A stretch of 64,000 nt of DNA from Camelus bactrianus (GCF_048773025.1 NC_133562.1:20317001-20381000); one strand, 5' to 3'. Shown: positions 23,125-35,085, counted from the first letter of the stretch. Notes: generated from the sequence alone by a model not told the origin. Numbers and translations are program-made.

Positions 23125-23335
23125 TTCTTTACTGGGCACGTAATATGGGTTAGACACTTTTACAAAGATCTTTAAATGTAAGCTTTCTGCTTATCAAAAA
23201 TATCGGAGCCAGTATACCCATTATATAGATAGTGACCCTGCATTTCAATCAGATTAAATTACTTGAACAAGACATACATGGCTTGAATGGCAAGGTTTTA
23301 TGACTTCAAAGTCCATGTGCATTTCTTATTTAGAA
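23125..23335 (-). repeat. MIR SINE, reverse orientation
   Basis: Plus strand shows the reverse-complement order of MIR: 'ctgggcacgtaatatgggtt', 'agacacttttacaaagatct', 'attatatagatagtgaccct', 'taaattacttgaacaagac', 'gcttgaatggcaaggtttt'. Diverged but ordered along the element. Confidence 0.6.
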
Positions 23336-24186
23336 GCTGGATATGAAGCTGTGAATAAGAAGAGTCAGGCAGCTGGATACGGATACTCTTGTCTCGAGAA
23401 TAGATGAGAAGGGGGAGAGTAAGAAATGAGAAGCTCAAAGACACAATCCTCTAAAGTACCATAAGTTAAAAATTCAGAGGAAGGTGAGTTATTGTGTCAA
23501 TGGTAGAAACACTGATGCAGAGAAAAGAGGCCAGCAGAGAGGACCGCCCAGAGAGGCAAGAGGGGAATGGAAGAGGACAAATCAGAAGAAGGCAGGTGAC
23601 ACACACATGATGTGCTACAGAGAGCTCAGAGCTCAGGAGGCTGAAGAATGGAAGTGACCATGAGGTTGACATCTAGGAGGTACAAATAGTTGGAAGAGTC
23701 TGGAAAATCTTAGTGCCCCAGTTAGGATTGTGACGGCTTCCCTTAATTAGCTAGTTTTGACAAGGCGGGGAGGAAGGAAGAGGACACCCCAGCCTTGGGG
23801 TGTTACATGAATGAGATGACAATAACCAGAAAGCAGGACAAATAAAAGGAGCCGTGCTATTAACATGTACCTCTCAAGCAAACCATTTTTCACAATTCTG
23901 ATTCCTGTTTATATCTCTGTATTTTTTCATAACCGGGTTTTTGCATTAAATCAGGTGATTTTGTCCTGCCTGGGGGGAGGCCACATGTGTCCACAGCAGC
24001 TACTGGAATGTGGTTATCCAGGGGTAAGCCATGTCGAGAACTGTGAAGGGGCTGAGACTTTACCCAACTTGTAAACCAGCAGTTTAGAATGCCGCTGTCA
24101 TGTGGGTGTTGGCAGGAAACACGAGACTCCCGGGTCAAAGGCAAAGGATTTTGTTAATCATGGCAATAGCAGTAGTCAGAATATCA
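23336..24186. other. Unclassified sequence
   Basis: Purine-rich to 23720, then mixed. A 7-bp hairpin ACACCCC/GGGGTGT (23784-23790 and 23797-23803, 6-base loop) is visible. Short frames on both strands at 23865-24144 have no family signature. Confidence 0.4.
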
Positions 24187-24258
24187 GTGTTTTTTAAATT
24201 AATTAATTAGTTAATTAATTTATTTATTGTCTCTAGTAATTTTTATTTATTTTTCTTA
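24187..24258. repeat. TTAA/TTTA-rich low-complexity tail
   Basis: TTAATTAATTAGTTAATTAA followed by TTTATTTATT. It adjoins the 3' end of a minus-strand L1 and is probably its altered A-tail. Confidence 0.75.
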
Positions 24259-24431
24259 TTTTTTGTTGAAGTATAGTCAGTTACAATGTATCAATTTCTG
24301 GTGTACAGTATGTTTCAATCATAATATATATACAGACATTTGTTTTTGTATTCTTTTTCTTCATAAGTTACTATAAGATATTGACTATAGTTCCCTGTGC
24401 TATACAGAAAAAATTTGTTTTTTATCTATTT

Positions 24432-24480
<49 letters not shown>

Positions 24481-24573
24481 TAGTATTTGCAAGTCTCAAA
24501 CTCCCCATTTATCCCTTCCCATCCTCTTCCCCTCAGTAGCCATACGTTTCTTTACTATGTCTGTGAGTCAGTA
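24259..24573 (-). mobile_element. LINE-1 3' UTR fragment, antisense
   Basis: Plus strand reads 'gttgaagtatagtcagttac', 'atttctggtgtacagtatgt', 'gactatagttccctgtgct', 'gcaagtctcaaactccccat', which is the mirror of the same 3' UTR as at 19999. Only the UTR is present. TCAGTGTTT at about 24189 and TCAGTATTT at about 24567 could be a short diverged target duplication, but this is weak. Confidence 0.88.
24431..24479. repeat. (AT)n microsatellite inside the L1 3' UTR
   Basis: Perfect AT run broken once by GTAT. It expanded from the 'ttttatatatggtag' motif that the sister copy at 20200 still has in short form. Confidence 0.93.
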
Positions 24574-25374
24574 TTTCATTGTGCTGTTTCCCTGAGTTCC
24601 AGTTCACATAGGACATGGCAAAGAGGGTCAGGTGGCCCCCGTACATGCCGTGGGTTGCGTTTCAGTAGAGAAGCAGTGAGTTTAGGGGATCCAAATGCTT
24701 TATAACAGTCAGTGTGCGCCTATCCTTTGTCCCAAAGGGAGATGTGAATTTGTTGCACCGAGCAATTTGCCTCTAGAAGGAGACACTGCATCTCCCAAGG
24801 CAGTAAGCAAGCCTCTTCTCCCTGGAGCTACACACTCTACCTTCTAAGGCTGTTGAACAGACAGTCTGGAAAAGAGGCAGTCTTGTCTGTCTTGCAAAAT
24901 GTGCAGAAACCTGAGAGACCCATGGAGAACTTCCTCCCAACAAGCTGATGTAAGATGCTGATTGTGAGTTCTTGGTTATTCCAGGAAAAGAAAACGACAA
25001 TTCACCATCATTTTATATACAAAACCGGTACGGGTCCACAGACACAATATCATTCCTGTATCAGCACACCTACTCTTAGCATACAAATTAATTTATATAA
25101 TGTGTGCACAAACCCCCAGGCATCTGTGTTTGAAACTCTTTGGATGTGTATATGGGGAGGTGTCATTAAGATCTTTGCAAAGAGAGAGAAACACTGAGAG
25201 TCAAGATGGACTACACTATTCTCCAAGTCACAGAAGTAAACAGCACCCGGCTTTTGAACTCCAATGACTGTGCCTCGTAGTTTGTTGTGTTCTGTACCCA
25301 AGCATTCCCGTGGTGCACCTGCTATGGCTAAGCTGTATGGAGTGGTTTTTGTCTCTCCTCGTCATTGGACCACT
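24574..25374. other. Unique sequence
   Basis: No repeat or gene recognised. Overlapping short frames on both strands (up to 83 codons) carry no domain signature. Confidence 0.45.
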
Positions 25375-25525
25375 CTGCTGTGCTGTGTGAGCTTGGACCT
25401 GGCGTTTCCTTTTTCTCTGCCTTGGTTTATTAAACTAAAAAATGGTGGCGCATCTCGTGTACCTTGCATCGTCACAGCATCGTGGCGAGAATTATCTAAG
25501 GGAATAGGCACGCGTGTGCATGCCA
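25375..25525 (+). repeat. MIR SINE
   Basis: Ordered matches to the MIR core: 'gtgtgagcttggacctggcg', 'ctctgccttggtttattaaa', 'ctaaaaaatgg', 'gaattatctaagggaatag'. Confidence 0.58.
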
Positions 25526-25544
25526 GTGTCAGCCAGTCAGTCAC

Positions 25545-25930
25545 TCCGTCGGCACCATCCCCCTTCCCATGGCACACCATTGCCTCCAGGATCCAGTCCC
25601 AAATATCTCCTGGCCTGGCAGGCATTCCTTGATCTGGCCTTTCTCTCCCTCCCAAGGCTTCTTGTGGCTTGCACTCCCGGGGTAAATCTGTAAAATCTCC
25701 CTTTTTAATTTCAAATTTCCCTCCTTTGAAATTTATGTCTTCAGATAAGAACTCCAGCGGTACTTTTTCAAGCACCTACAGGCATCTTCTTTCTTTTGTA
25801 ATACAGATTGTGCTCTGTTATCATTACATGTGCTTATACTTTGCCTTCAAGTAGATACTGCAAATTTCTTGAAGGACAACCGAATGTCTTCCCATTTATA
25901 GTTGTGTCTTCATCCCATACCCAAAGCCAT
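25545..25930 (+). mobile_element. LINE-2 3' fragment
   Basis: Strong ordered resemblance to the end of L2: 'cattgcctccaggatccagt', 'cccaaatatctcctggcct', 'ggcattccttgatctggcc', and later 'caaatttcttgaaggacaac' and 'gaatgtcttcccatttatag'. The 137-codon minus-strand frame and 122-codon plus-strand frame here are L2/MIR shadows. Confidence 0.62.
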
Positions 25931-25959
25931 ATTTTCTGCAAATATAAAGCCCTTTTTTT

Positions 25960-26130
25960 TTTAATGGTGGTTAAGAGGGCAGACTTTGGAGTTAGGTGCT
26001 CCTGGAATACAGTCCCGGATGTACCATTTATTAGTTGTGAAAGGTTAGGCAACTTTGTCAAATGTGGTACGCCTCAGTTTCCTCATGGGTAAGCTGGCAA
26101 TGATATATGATTTATCATAGGTTTTCGGGA
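25960..26130 (+). repeat. MIR SINE
   Basis: One of the better-preserved MIRs: 'gtggttaagagggcagactt', 'tggagttaggtgctcctgg', 'ccatttattagttgtgaaag', 'gttaggcaactttgtcaaat', 'cgcctcagtttcctcatggg'. The tRNA-related head with its box A/B remnants is still readable. Confidence 0.75.
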
Positions 26131-27394
26131 AAGAGTATTTATAATGTTGTTTATCAAAATATAACTGCTCACCAAAAAAGTCATTATGAATTTAAATTTT
26201 ATGCTTATTCAAATTTTATCGCTTTTGACTTTAGACTCATCATGGACAAACGACATTCCAGAAAATTCTGTTGATCTTTATTGCTCTCCACCTTCCAAGC
26301 ACCTTGTTTATGTTGCTATGACTTACTGGAATATTTTCAAATGCTGGCTTTAAAGTACTTCCATTTTTGATATTCCATAGAAGACCATTTCAGGTTTTAC
26401 TACTCAGAAGTTAGGGAGATTTTGAAGTCTCTTTGTAATTCAAATACTTAAAAACTTAAATGAAGTGCTTTTGTTCTTTTAATAAATTATCTACAAACAA
26501 ATGAATGGTAGCTGTCCTCTACATCCCGAGTTTGGGCTATGATCCAAACCCTTAGGCAGATATATATGCAGCTACCGATATAGAATCCATATTTGGAGAC
26601 CTGGCTGGTGAAATGAACTTTTCCAAAATTGATATTCTTTAGGGTCCTAGGGAAACAGCTGTATCATTGCAAACCCTCCTCTCTCCTTTTCCTACAACAT
26701 TACAGCTTCCTGCCTGATAGTCCCAAACTGCTGGTTGCCTTGTATCGTTGTCCCACCTTCTACCTGGCAGGGTTTCACCACTGCTTGCACGATAAAGCTC
26801 TACTTCAAAGTCATTCCCATGACAAACAGCACAAGCCACCATCTCATCCTCCTTGGCTTCCTAACATTCTGCCCTCTTCTCCATGGTGTGGCTCCATTTA
26901 CGACACGCAAACCTGCATTCGTGCAGTGTTTTGTCATACATCCAAAGCTTTCTTTCCTCGCCCAGGAATGCCAGCAGCCCTCTTCTTCACCTGCAGTGTC
27001 CTCCCCAGAAGACGCCGATATCTTTCCTCTCTGGCCTGTATTGACTGGCTGTCTACCATACTCTGAAAAATAATTGTTTTATCGCTTTATGTAGTTTTTG
27101 GTTTTAAAACTGTTTCACATGTAACTAATAATTTTCTCAGCTGAAGTCACCATCACCTGTTAAACACTTCGTTCGAACTAAACATACTGAAAAGTACACA
27201 TATTAACAAATGTGTATCTCAGAGTTTTTTGTCGCAGGTGAACACACCCAGATAACCGGCTCCTAAGATACAGAATATTATCAGCACTTCAGAAATCCTT
27301 TTCACGTTCTCTTCCAGGATACTTTATTTCCAACATTTCAAATATATGCATCTAAAAATTGTAATAAGCTGATTCAAAAATGAAACATCACAAA
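26131..27394. other. Unclassified sequence, possible L2 remnant
   Basis: The stretch 26640-27070 is pyrimidine-rich and carries a 145-codon plus-strand frame rich in Leu, Pro, Ser and His. Its wording ('agtcccaaactgctggttgc', 'aggaatgccagcagccctc') recalls L2 ORF2 3' sequence, so I read the frame as accidental. A novel coding exon is possible but not supported. Confidence 0.35.
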
Positions 27395-27640
27395 TAAATC
27401 AGATTTGCAAATTTTAACCACTACATATGAAAATAGATTTAAAAAAAACAAACTTTTTTCTGGATAGCACAGGGAACTGTATTCAATCTCTTGTAATAAT
27501 CTTTAATGAAAAAGAATATGAGAATGAATGTATGTGTGTATATGCATGACTGGGACATTATGCTGTATGCCAGAAATTGACACATTGTAACTGACTATAC
27601 TTCAATTTCAAAAAAAAGAAAGAAAGAAAAGAAAAACAAT
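27395..27640 (+). mobile_element. LINE-1 3' UTR end with A-rich tail
   Basis: Same 3' UTR as the copy at 30155: 'ggatagcacagggaactgta', 'ttcaatctcttgtaataatc', 'gactgggacattatgctgta', 'ccagaaattgacacattgt', 'aactgactatacttcaattt', followed by an A-rich tail containing AAAG units. Severely 5'-truncated; about 245 bases remain. Confidence 0.9.
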
Positions 27641-27890
27641 AAAGTGTTACATTGCTTTATGAGGAAAAGTGACAAGCCTTTGCCCCATAGCTGCTGACCA
27701 TATAAGTTGCTTCCAGGAGGAGCCATTTTTAAAATGTTTAATGATTTCTTCTGAAAGATTTTTCTATTTCTCTAAGGTTTATGCTCCAATCAGTATTTCT
27801 TGATTTGTGAAGTTTAGACATTACCTATTAATTCAGTCATGAACGATGAGGATTAGTTAATTTATACACTGAACTCCTTCCTTCATCCTC

Positions 27891-27921
<31 letters not shown>

Positions 27922-28135
27922 GTCCTCAATGGTTGGTCAGTGTAGGGTGCGGGATATTATTTTTTGATCTGATAGCAATGGATCGTGCCTTTCACCTTCC
28001 CACTTTTCTAGCTGAGGACACTTTCATCTCAAGCTCTCCTTACCATCATTCCTCTACCTTCCTACACCTGTCACTATACCGATGACATTTGCTTTGCTTG
28101 CTGGAACCATAATTAAGTGTTTTATGTTTGCTTTA
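27641..28135. other. Unique sequence with a T28 run
   Basis: T28 lies at 27894-27921. If read on the minus strand it could be the A-tail of a retrocopy, but the sequence beside it matches nothing I recognise. Confidence 0.45.
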
Positions 28136-28312
28136 CAGCCACATTTCTCAAATCCAGCCGCACATCAGAGTCACCTGGGACTGCTGAAAAAACACGGAAG
28201 CCCATGTCTCGTCCCCAGAGTTCTGATTTAATAGATCCGAAGGTGTTTAGGTATTGCTGGTATTCAAAGCCCCACAGAGATTTTAATGTGCTGCCAGGAT
28301 TGAGAAACACTG
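28136..28312 (+). mobile_element. MER5A-like hAT-Charlie DNA transposon (non-autonomous)
   Basis: Matches MER5-type elements: 'cacatcagagtcacctggga', 'tccccagagttctgatttaa', 'gagattttaatgtgctgcca'. Ends with a degraded terminal inverted repeat: left 'catttctcaaatcc', right 'attgagaaacactg' (consensus CAGTGGTTCTCAA). Full length for this family at about 180 bp and without coding capacity, as usual. Short frames on both strands are accidental. Confidence 0.75.
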
Positions 28313-28439
28313 TCAAGAGGGTGATTCAATAAGTTAAAAATCAATAAACTGATTTTACAGAATCATGGTTACAGAAACGTTGTTCCTGTTAGCAGCATCA
28401 CTGTTGGAATATGATTACATATTTTAGTTTGACACTTAT

Positions 28440-29320
28440 TTTTCTCTTGAAATTCTGAATTCCTTTTTATTATTGTGCTGTTTGCTTTATTTTCCTCCAA
28501 ACTCTTCATCCATTATTTTATTGGTCTTACTCTTCTGCTCAGAGATCTTCCTCCTGGGGCTCTCTGTCCCCTTGTCTTAGCCTGGTACAGAGATGTTTTC
28601 CTGGGATATGCCTTCACTTCTTCCCAGAGTAAATTTTTTTTTTTCTCCTTATGTCTCATGCCAGCCTCTGTAGGTGGACTCTCCAGGTTAGGCTGCAGCT
28701 CATGAATTAGTGAATTGTTAAGAAACTCTGCAAGGAGTTCTTGCCTGTTTGATAATGTCTTTGCTCAGGAAATTGGTGAAAAGTATAGAAAATATACTTC
28801 GGAAATAATTTTTCTCAGTACTCTGAAATTATTACATTATTTTCTGGGATCTATCTTGGTGATAAAAATTTAATGACAGGTCATTTTTTTCCAGTCCTTT
28901 AAATGTTCCCTGATTTTACTCAATAAAAGAGTTAGATCTTTCTTTTATATCCCTTGCTGTTCTGATTTTTATGATGGAATATTTAGGTAGTGATAATTTT
29001 TTCCATTTATTCTATTGAGCCACTGTGATCCCTTTCAAAGTGAATTCCGGTAGCCAATTCTGGAAAATTCTCTTGTATTTCTTCCTTCATGATTTTCTTT
29101 ACTCAGTTTTCTGTGTTTCCTTTCTTTCTGTCATTCATATAGAATTACAATTTTTCGTCTCAACTTTCCTATTATATTTTGGAGTATTTTGCCCTTTTTT
29201 TTAAATTTTGGAGGCTATGTTCTCAATATTGTCTCCTACATTTTATTACACTTTTCTTTAAAATTAGCAATTACATTTTTACTTTAAAGATCTTTTTATT
29301 TCTCTTTCATTGCTTTTCTT
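28440..29320 (+). repeat. Possible ancient interspersed repeat, unnamed
   Basis: T-rich sequence. Parts such as 'ccaattctggaaaattctct', 'tttcttccttcatgatttt' and 'tagaattacaatttttcgt' follow the order of a common old mammalian repeat that I associate with ancient L1/HAL1 families. Highly diverged; orientation and name uncertain. Confidence 0.35.
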
Positions 29321-29403
29321 TTCCCTATAACATCTTGTTCTTTTTTTTTCCCTATAACATCTTGTTCTTTTTTTTTCCCTATAACATCTTGTTCTTTTTG
29401 GGA
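29321..29403 (+). repeat. 27-bp minisatellite, three units
   Basis: The unit CCCTATAACATCTTGTTC plus a T-run begins at 29323, 29350 and 29377, giving an exact 27-bp period. As 27 is a multiple of three, a 79-codon frame reads through it and repeats FPYNILFFF. The frame is otherwise just T-rich DNA and I do not call it a gene. Confidence 0.95.
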
Positions 29404-30154
29404 TACAATATATTATGAAGTCTATCTGAAAATACTTAAAAGAAATATCTTTTTATTGTTTTCAGTTCTCTTTTTTTCTCTCAGATTTATTTTTCCTTAA
29501 AGGATCATTTTTCTATAGTTTTACTCACTCCTTTTCCCATAAACATATTCTAAGTTTTGCTTAATTATATCTAAGGAAAAAAAATGGTAGAAAAGTTAAC
29601 TGTGATTTAGACCAAAGTTTGTTGAATAATTGGTTTTCTTTCAGGAAGCATAGACCAAGAACTAGTATTTATCATCTGAGACTCAATTGCCAGAATTTTC
29701 CAAATGTCTTTGCATCTGAATGCCAAGCATCAGAGAATTTTTTTTATGATTTGATGTAAAAAATTCACTTTATTATTTAGTAAGATTAGCATAGGTTTTG
29801 TTACTGTAGTGGTGAAGAATTATTTGATTTTTAAAAATTTGTCTTACTGTGTTTTTCCTGAGCAGCAACCCTTGACTACAGTTTCTAATCTCCTCAACTC
29901 ATGAAATTGCATTGATATGATTCCAGGGTTTTGGTGCTACTAGGTACCTGGCAGAAACAAACAAAAATTTCTCTAAAGAGAAATAACATAATCGTGGCCC
30001 TCACATTATTTCTCTATATAATTTTGCCTTGAATGTCTGACAATCAAGAATAATCAGATGCATAAGAAAAAGAGGAGAAAAGCTGCAAATTTGTATGAAA
30101 ATAATTATATATCCTCAAAAAAAGAAGCAAATGTTATAGAACTAGAATTAGAAA
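29404..30154. other. Unique AT-rich sequence
   Basis: No repeat or gene recognised. Confidence 0.45.
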
Positions 30155-30481
30155 TAACTTCGTGCTATGAACTCATTTACAAGACAGAAACAGACTTGCA
30201 GACATAGTAAACAATCTTACGGTTATTGGGGCAAGAGGGTGGGAAGGGATACATTTGGGAGTTTGAGATTTACAAGTGTTAGCCACTATATGTAAAAGAA
30301 GAGTTTTAAAAAAAGTCTCTTCTGTATAGCACAAGGGACTATGTTCAATATCTTGTAATAACCTTTAAAGAAAATGAATATGAAAATGAATGTATGTATG
30401 TATATGCGTGACTGGGACATTGTGCTGTACACCAGAAATTGACACATTGTATCTGACTATACTTCAATTTAAGAAAAAAAT
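30155..30481 (+). mobile_element. LINE-1 3' UTR end
   Basis: 'gaactcatttacaagacaga', 'aacagacttgcagacatagt', 'gggaagggatacatttggga', 'ctgtatagcacaagggact', 'gactgggacattgtgctgta', 'ccagaaattgacacattgta', 'ctgactatacttcaattt', then a short A-tail. 5'-truncated to the UTR. The downstream 92-codon frame partly overlaps it and is accidental. Confidence 0.92.
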
Positions 30482-33400
30482 GGTCCTGCCAGTTCTTGGA
30501 CAACATTTGATGTTAAAAGAGAGTATATCAATTAGAAAAATCATCAATTATTTAGCTGATGTCTGTTCACATTTTTTTTTAATTTACATCAATAGTAGTC
30601 AAATTATTACAGAAAGAGACAGTTCTTTTGTTTATAAGAACTGGATCCAAATCCATTCGATAAAATAACAAATACAATATTAACAAGGTCTTTGCACATC
30701 CTCTCACCCTTTATTCCACACCTTTATTCTCTCCTAGTACATTTTTCTGTTCATAAAAATGCTGAAAACTATTTCCTTAGATGTATGTATCCTAATCACG
30801 ATATATTTCTCTCCTTTAGGATTTACTATACTGAATTTAGAAGCAAATGATGATGATGATGGTAGGATGATAATGACAATGGTAATGCCATCTTCGTGTT
30901 AACGACATAATCAGGAATACCAGTAACCATAAAACATATACCAAACGAAAGAGTTTCAGATGGCGAAGGCGGGCTGGTCATTCTGGAATGCCCAGAACAG
31001 AATTATTTATGACCTTGCTTGATACAGCTGAGATGGAACAAAGCTTCTGAGAAGGAGAGTTAAGGGGTCTTTATTTGGGTTCCTGAATGTGGCCTTCCTG
31101 TGGCTCTATTCTCTGAACCAGTTCACTTCTGCGTCCTCTGGGCACACTCTTTACGAGCACCTGATCCCCCAGTTAAGATCTACATCTGCAGCAGCCAAAC
31201 TTCCATCCCATCAGTTTCCACCTTTAACCCTCTCCACAGCTCAGAGGAACTTCTGTGCCCAGAGAGTCAACACAACTTGGCAGCTGCCCCCAGGAGTCTG
31301 AATTGCTAAGACAAAAGAACCATTTTGCAGAAACACATTTGTCTTCTTTTTCCTGGGGTTATTACCAGGGCATCCATTGTCAGCTGGGATAAACACGTTC
31401 ACCTATTTGGCGCTGGGTAAAAGAGTTTCTTTCCCCTCCCAAATGAGCAGTGACTGAAAAGGGTTAGACTAAGACACACAGGCTGTGGCTTTTTTGGAAA
31501 CAGGACCTGAATAAAAGGGGGCAGAAGTGGGGGTGGGAGGTGGATCTTTTTTAAGCCTTGCAGGACTAGGACTGAGTGTCAGAAAGCTCCTGCTGGATCA
31601 TGACTCTTTCAAAGTCCAGAATTGAAGGTTATTAGAACTGGATCATCTCAACCATTTCAGACCACAGCCCGTGGATGTACCTTTTCTTTATCAGAAGAGC
31701 TCAGTGGTTCCTGCTGTCAACATGACAGACCTCCCAGGGAAACCACCATCATCATGTCTAAAGTCACATGAGAAATGGGTCTATGTTATTTAATTTTTTA
31801 AAAGTGAATTTGTAATAATGGTTATTTATGGTCCACATACTATGGCTACCTTGTGTAAGTTACCACCTCCAATCAAAGATCATAGCCTGAGAAATTAAAC
31901 CCTGCATTGTCAGAATTTCCAGAATTTTATCTGCCACACCAAATTTGCACTGATATGCACCAAGTTTATTAGTTTATTATGGCAATTCTACGTCCTCCTG
32001 ATGTTTTCATTTCTTGTCATTTTTTTTCGAGTTCACTGAATTGAGACAAAGTAGGTTGTATAATCAGCAAAAATACTTGAATCACTACCATGAACAGTAT
32101 TTGCTTTTGAAAGGAAATATGTGTATATGCAGCCAGACTCTGGGATCTTTTTATTACCATCTGTGACTTTGGACGGCTCTTCTTGATTTCTCTGATTCAG
32201 GTTTTTCAACTATATTATACGTTTGGAAACATTATCTGACATAGAGCGTTTCTACAGGAATCAATGTAAATTGCTCAGAGGTGGGCCTGACCCAGGAAGA
32301 TATAAGCTGTTGTTGTTTTTGTGGTGGTGGTGGTTGTTATCACTACCATTACACAGTTCTTAGTTCTGTCCTACATTTATTATTAACTCAATCTCCATTC
32401 TACAAGCCCTACACTTCCTAATCCACTCTCTCTTCTCCTGAGGCTCTTGAAGAGGAATTACATTATCAGATCTTTGAGCATAATGGTGTTGAACATGCTT
32501 AGTAGGGCCAAATATGAGAAATAACTTAAATCTCTAATTCAAATATTTCAGTATCCCCCACCACCTACATGCCCAAACCCCTGCTCAGTGTCGTGAGTTA
32601 AAAAAATAGTTTAAAAAAAGTTTTTTTATATTTAAATAAGGTCAAACATGACATAGCAGCAGGTTTGATAACAGTTGAAGACATTAGAAAATGCTGCTTT
32701 AATAGACTTTCTCTGAATTTTGCAATTTTAGAGAGATTAGTTACTGGGATTAAGAAGAGTTACTGGGGGAAACTGAGATGAGTTTTGGTAAATTGATTCT
32801 ATTTCTATATGTGTTAAAAGGTAATTGTGTGTCTATCTCCATGTGCCTCCCTTTACTGAAATGTTGCTCACTTTCCCACATAGTCTGGATTTCTGGAACA
32901 CCTTGCTTTTTACCCAGGATTGGTCATCTGGCCTATGCACCATCATCATTCTTTCAAAAAATCTCACTGAGCCGTGTACATTACAGGACTGAATCAAAAA
33001 CCGTACACCAGACTCAGAGGAGAGCCTGAAATTCCATTACAGTGTTTCTCTTTACATGAACTTGCAGACAAGCTCTCATTATAAGGAAGGAGAGATATTT
33101 GCTGCCATAGCATGACACCGTCTTAATAAAATTTTGTAACCTCCAGTCTTTATATTTTGCTTCTCCCCTTCCTCTCCTTTTAGTTATTTGGGAACATTTC
33201 ATCTAAATCATTGCTTGTTGGACAGTCCTTTGTGAATCATAATCTGCTCTGATACCACTATCAGTGAAAATGGTGCTGTCAACATTTATGTCAACGCTGA
33301 GGCTGTAATTTTTGACAGTAATGTTCCTGGGCTTGATCTAAAACTCTCTGTTCAGGTTGACAGAGCTGCCTGTCAGAGTCCCTCCTGCCTGACACTTCTA

Positions 33401-33889
33401 AGTGACTAAGGACCTGGTGGGACTCATTCTAGGAAAAAAATCTCATTCCAGGTTCTCCCATTAGGTCCATGGCTCATCTGAAAGTACTGCCCATGCACCC
33501 AAGAGAGAAATGAATGTATAGGAACAGGGACTTGGGTCAGCAGAAGGTTGCTGTGTGATGTTCATAAATATCTGTGGAAATAAACGACACCAGTGGTGAT
33601 TTTTTTCCTGAAGGCTGGATCTTGTCAAGATCTAATGCATAAATCTGAAACCTCATTAAGGAACACTGGTCTTACTTCTTGTTTCAAACACTAACTTGCA
33701 ACATAGCTTACTTCTTGTTTTAAATTACAAAATCGTGGTCTAAAACGTTTTGAGTTGCATGATTTAATCAAACCGTGCTCCATTCTGAACATTTCTGCTA
33801 CATCACACTCATCACTATGCCCCAAATGTGTTGTGTTCCTTCCTCCCTCCATGTTTTTGGTCAAATATTTCATCTTCCAGAAGTGACTT
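30482..33889. other. Long stretch of unique sequence
   Basis: About 3.4 kb without a recognisable repeat or gene. A (TGG)n-like patch lies at 32305-32337. A 14-bp direct repeat CTTACTTCTTGTTT occurs at 33671-33684 and 33707-33720. Two overlapping plus-strand frames at 31089-31309 (about 70 codons) have no family signature. Low repeat density over this length would fit a stretch under some constraint, but that is inference. Confidence 0.45.
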
Positions 33890-34335
33890 CCATTTTTCTG
33901 TAACTATCAGATTAGCAAAATTTAAAGACGTAATAAGATTACACAAAGCTAGAAACTGGTACACTCATTTATTACTCGTGACACTTTACATTGGTACAAG
34001 CCTTTTCAAAAGCAATTTGGAATTATATAACAAAAGCTGGGAGGGAGAAATGTATATATTCTATATATGCACATTTGTATATGCAGACTGTATGTATATA
34101 TACATGCACACCCTTCTTTTTCCAATAGTTCCACACTCGGGAGTGCATTCCAACAGGATAATTCAAAGTAAGATAAAAGCTATATACACAAAAGCATTTA
34201 TTGCAACATGGTTTATAATAATTGATTATAAGTAAAGCATTAACATTGTTTATAAGTAAATGTCCAATAAAACGTACTTAGCACATCAAATTACTTCAAA
34301 TGATTACATCATATGAAATATTACAAGGTTTAAAT
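33890..34335 (+). mobile_element. Very old LINE-1 ORF2 3' fragment
   Basis: Ordered matches to old L1: 'ttggtacaagccttttcaaa', 'agcaatttggaattatata', 'tagttccacactcgggagtg', 'aaaagcatttattgcaacat', 'aatgtccaataaaacgtac'. Strongly diverged. The 135-codon frame that spans it is not a preserved L1 frame. Confidence 0.55.
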
Positions 34336-34489
34336 CTGTCTTTATTATTGTCTGTCTCTGTGACCACACTTCCTCAAAATTTTTTTTGAACTGTTTCTCT
34401 CTTGTGCAGCAAAACATAAGCAATATTCAACTGTGTTTATGCACTATTCTGAGTTACGCAGCACCACTGAGAATTGTTCCGTGATAGCA

Positions 34490-34615
34490 CACTTCCAACT
34501 GTATTATGAGTGTGAGTTTCCTAGAGACATAAACCCTTTGTGGATAAGAACTATGCCTTTTATCGCTGTATTCTGGAGCCTAGAATGTTACAGGCTATCA
34601 ATAAGCATGAAGTGA
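34490..34615 (+). mobile_element. Possible LINE-2 3' end
   Basis: 'agtgtgagtttcctagagac', 'ataagaactatgccttttat', 'gctgtattctggagcctaga', 'gctatcaataagcatgaa' follow the order of the L2 tail (stop-related part, 'gcagggactgtgtctt', 'ctcaataaatg'). Confidence 0.42.
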
Positions 34616-34964
34616 ATTGCTCCACATAGAAAACAAATGGCTGTAATTCTTTGGTAAGTAAGGAAAGCAAAATATAAAAGAATATTTACAATACTGCCAA
34701 AGATTTAAATGTATCGATTATGAGAGCAAGGAGTCAAGATGTACAAAGAAGAATGAGAGTGATAACAAAATTAGATTGCTGTGATTATAATTTAAAATGT
34801 ACCCTTTCTTTCATTGTGGCTGTAAACAAAAATTAAAATGTGATACTAGGTTTAACACTTAATTGTACATAACAGATTTATGAATCAAATTCTGTAAAAT
34901 GAAGATGTTATGTCTTAACTGTTTTTTTTTTTTTCACTTCCATTTTCTGTTAAGTATATGACAT

Positions 34965-35085
34965 CTAAAAGTCAGGCCCCTTGAATAAGTCAATAAATTC
35001 ATTTGAGATTCAGCTTTCTCATCTACATAGTGGAGATAGTAATACCAACCTGACAATGTTCTTCACAGCAGCAAAACAATCTATC
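34965..35085 (+). repeat. MIR SINE fragment
   Basis: 'gagattcagctttctcatct', 'acatagtggagatagtaata', 'ccaacctgacaatgttctt' match the central and 3' MIR consensus. Confidence 0.55.

Noticed and set aside
25362-25775. 137-codon minus-strand frame with a 122-codon frame opposite
   Set aside because: Lies across MIR and L2 repeats; frames on both strands are repeat shadows.
26629-27073. 145-codon and 112-codon overlapping plus-strand frames
   Set aside because: Two long frames overlapping in different phases over pyrimidine-rich, L2-like DNA point to low stop density from base composition, not coding.
27894-27921. T28 run as the tail of a minus-strand retrocopy
   Set aside because: No SINE, LINE or processed-gene sequence recognised next to it and no target duplication found.
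33828-34235. 135-codon plus-strand frame
   Set aside because: Spans unique DNA and an old L1 remnant; the L1 reading frame is not the one that is open.
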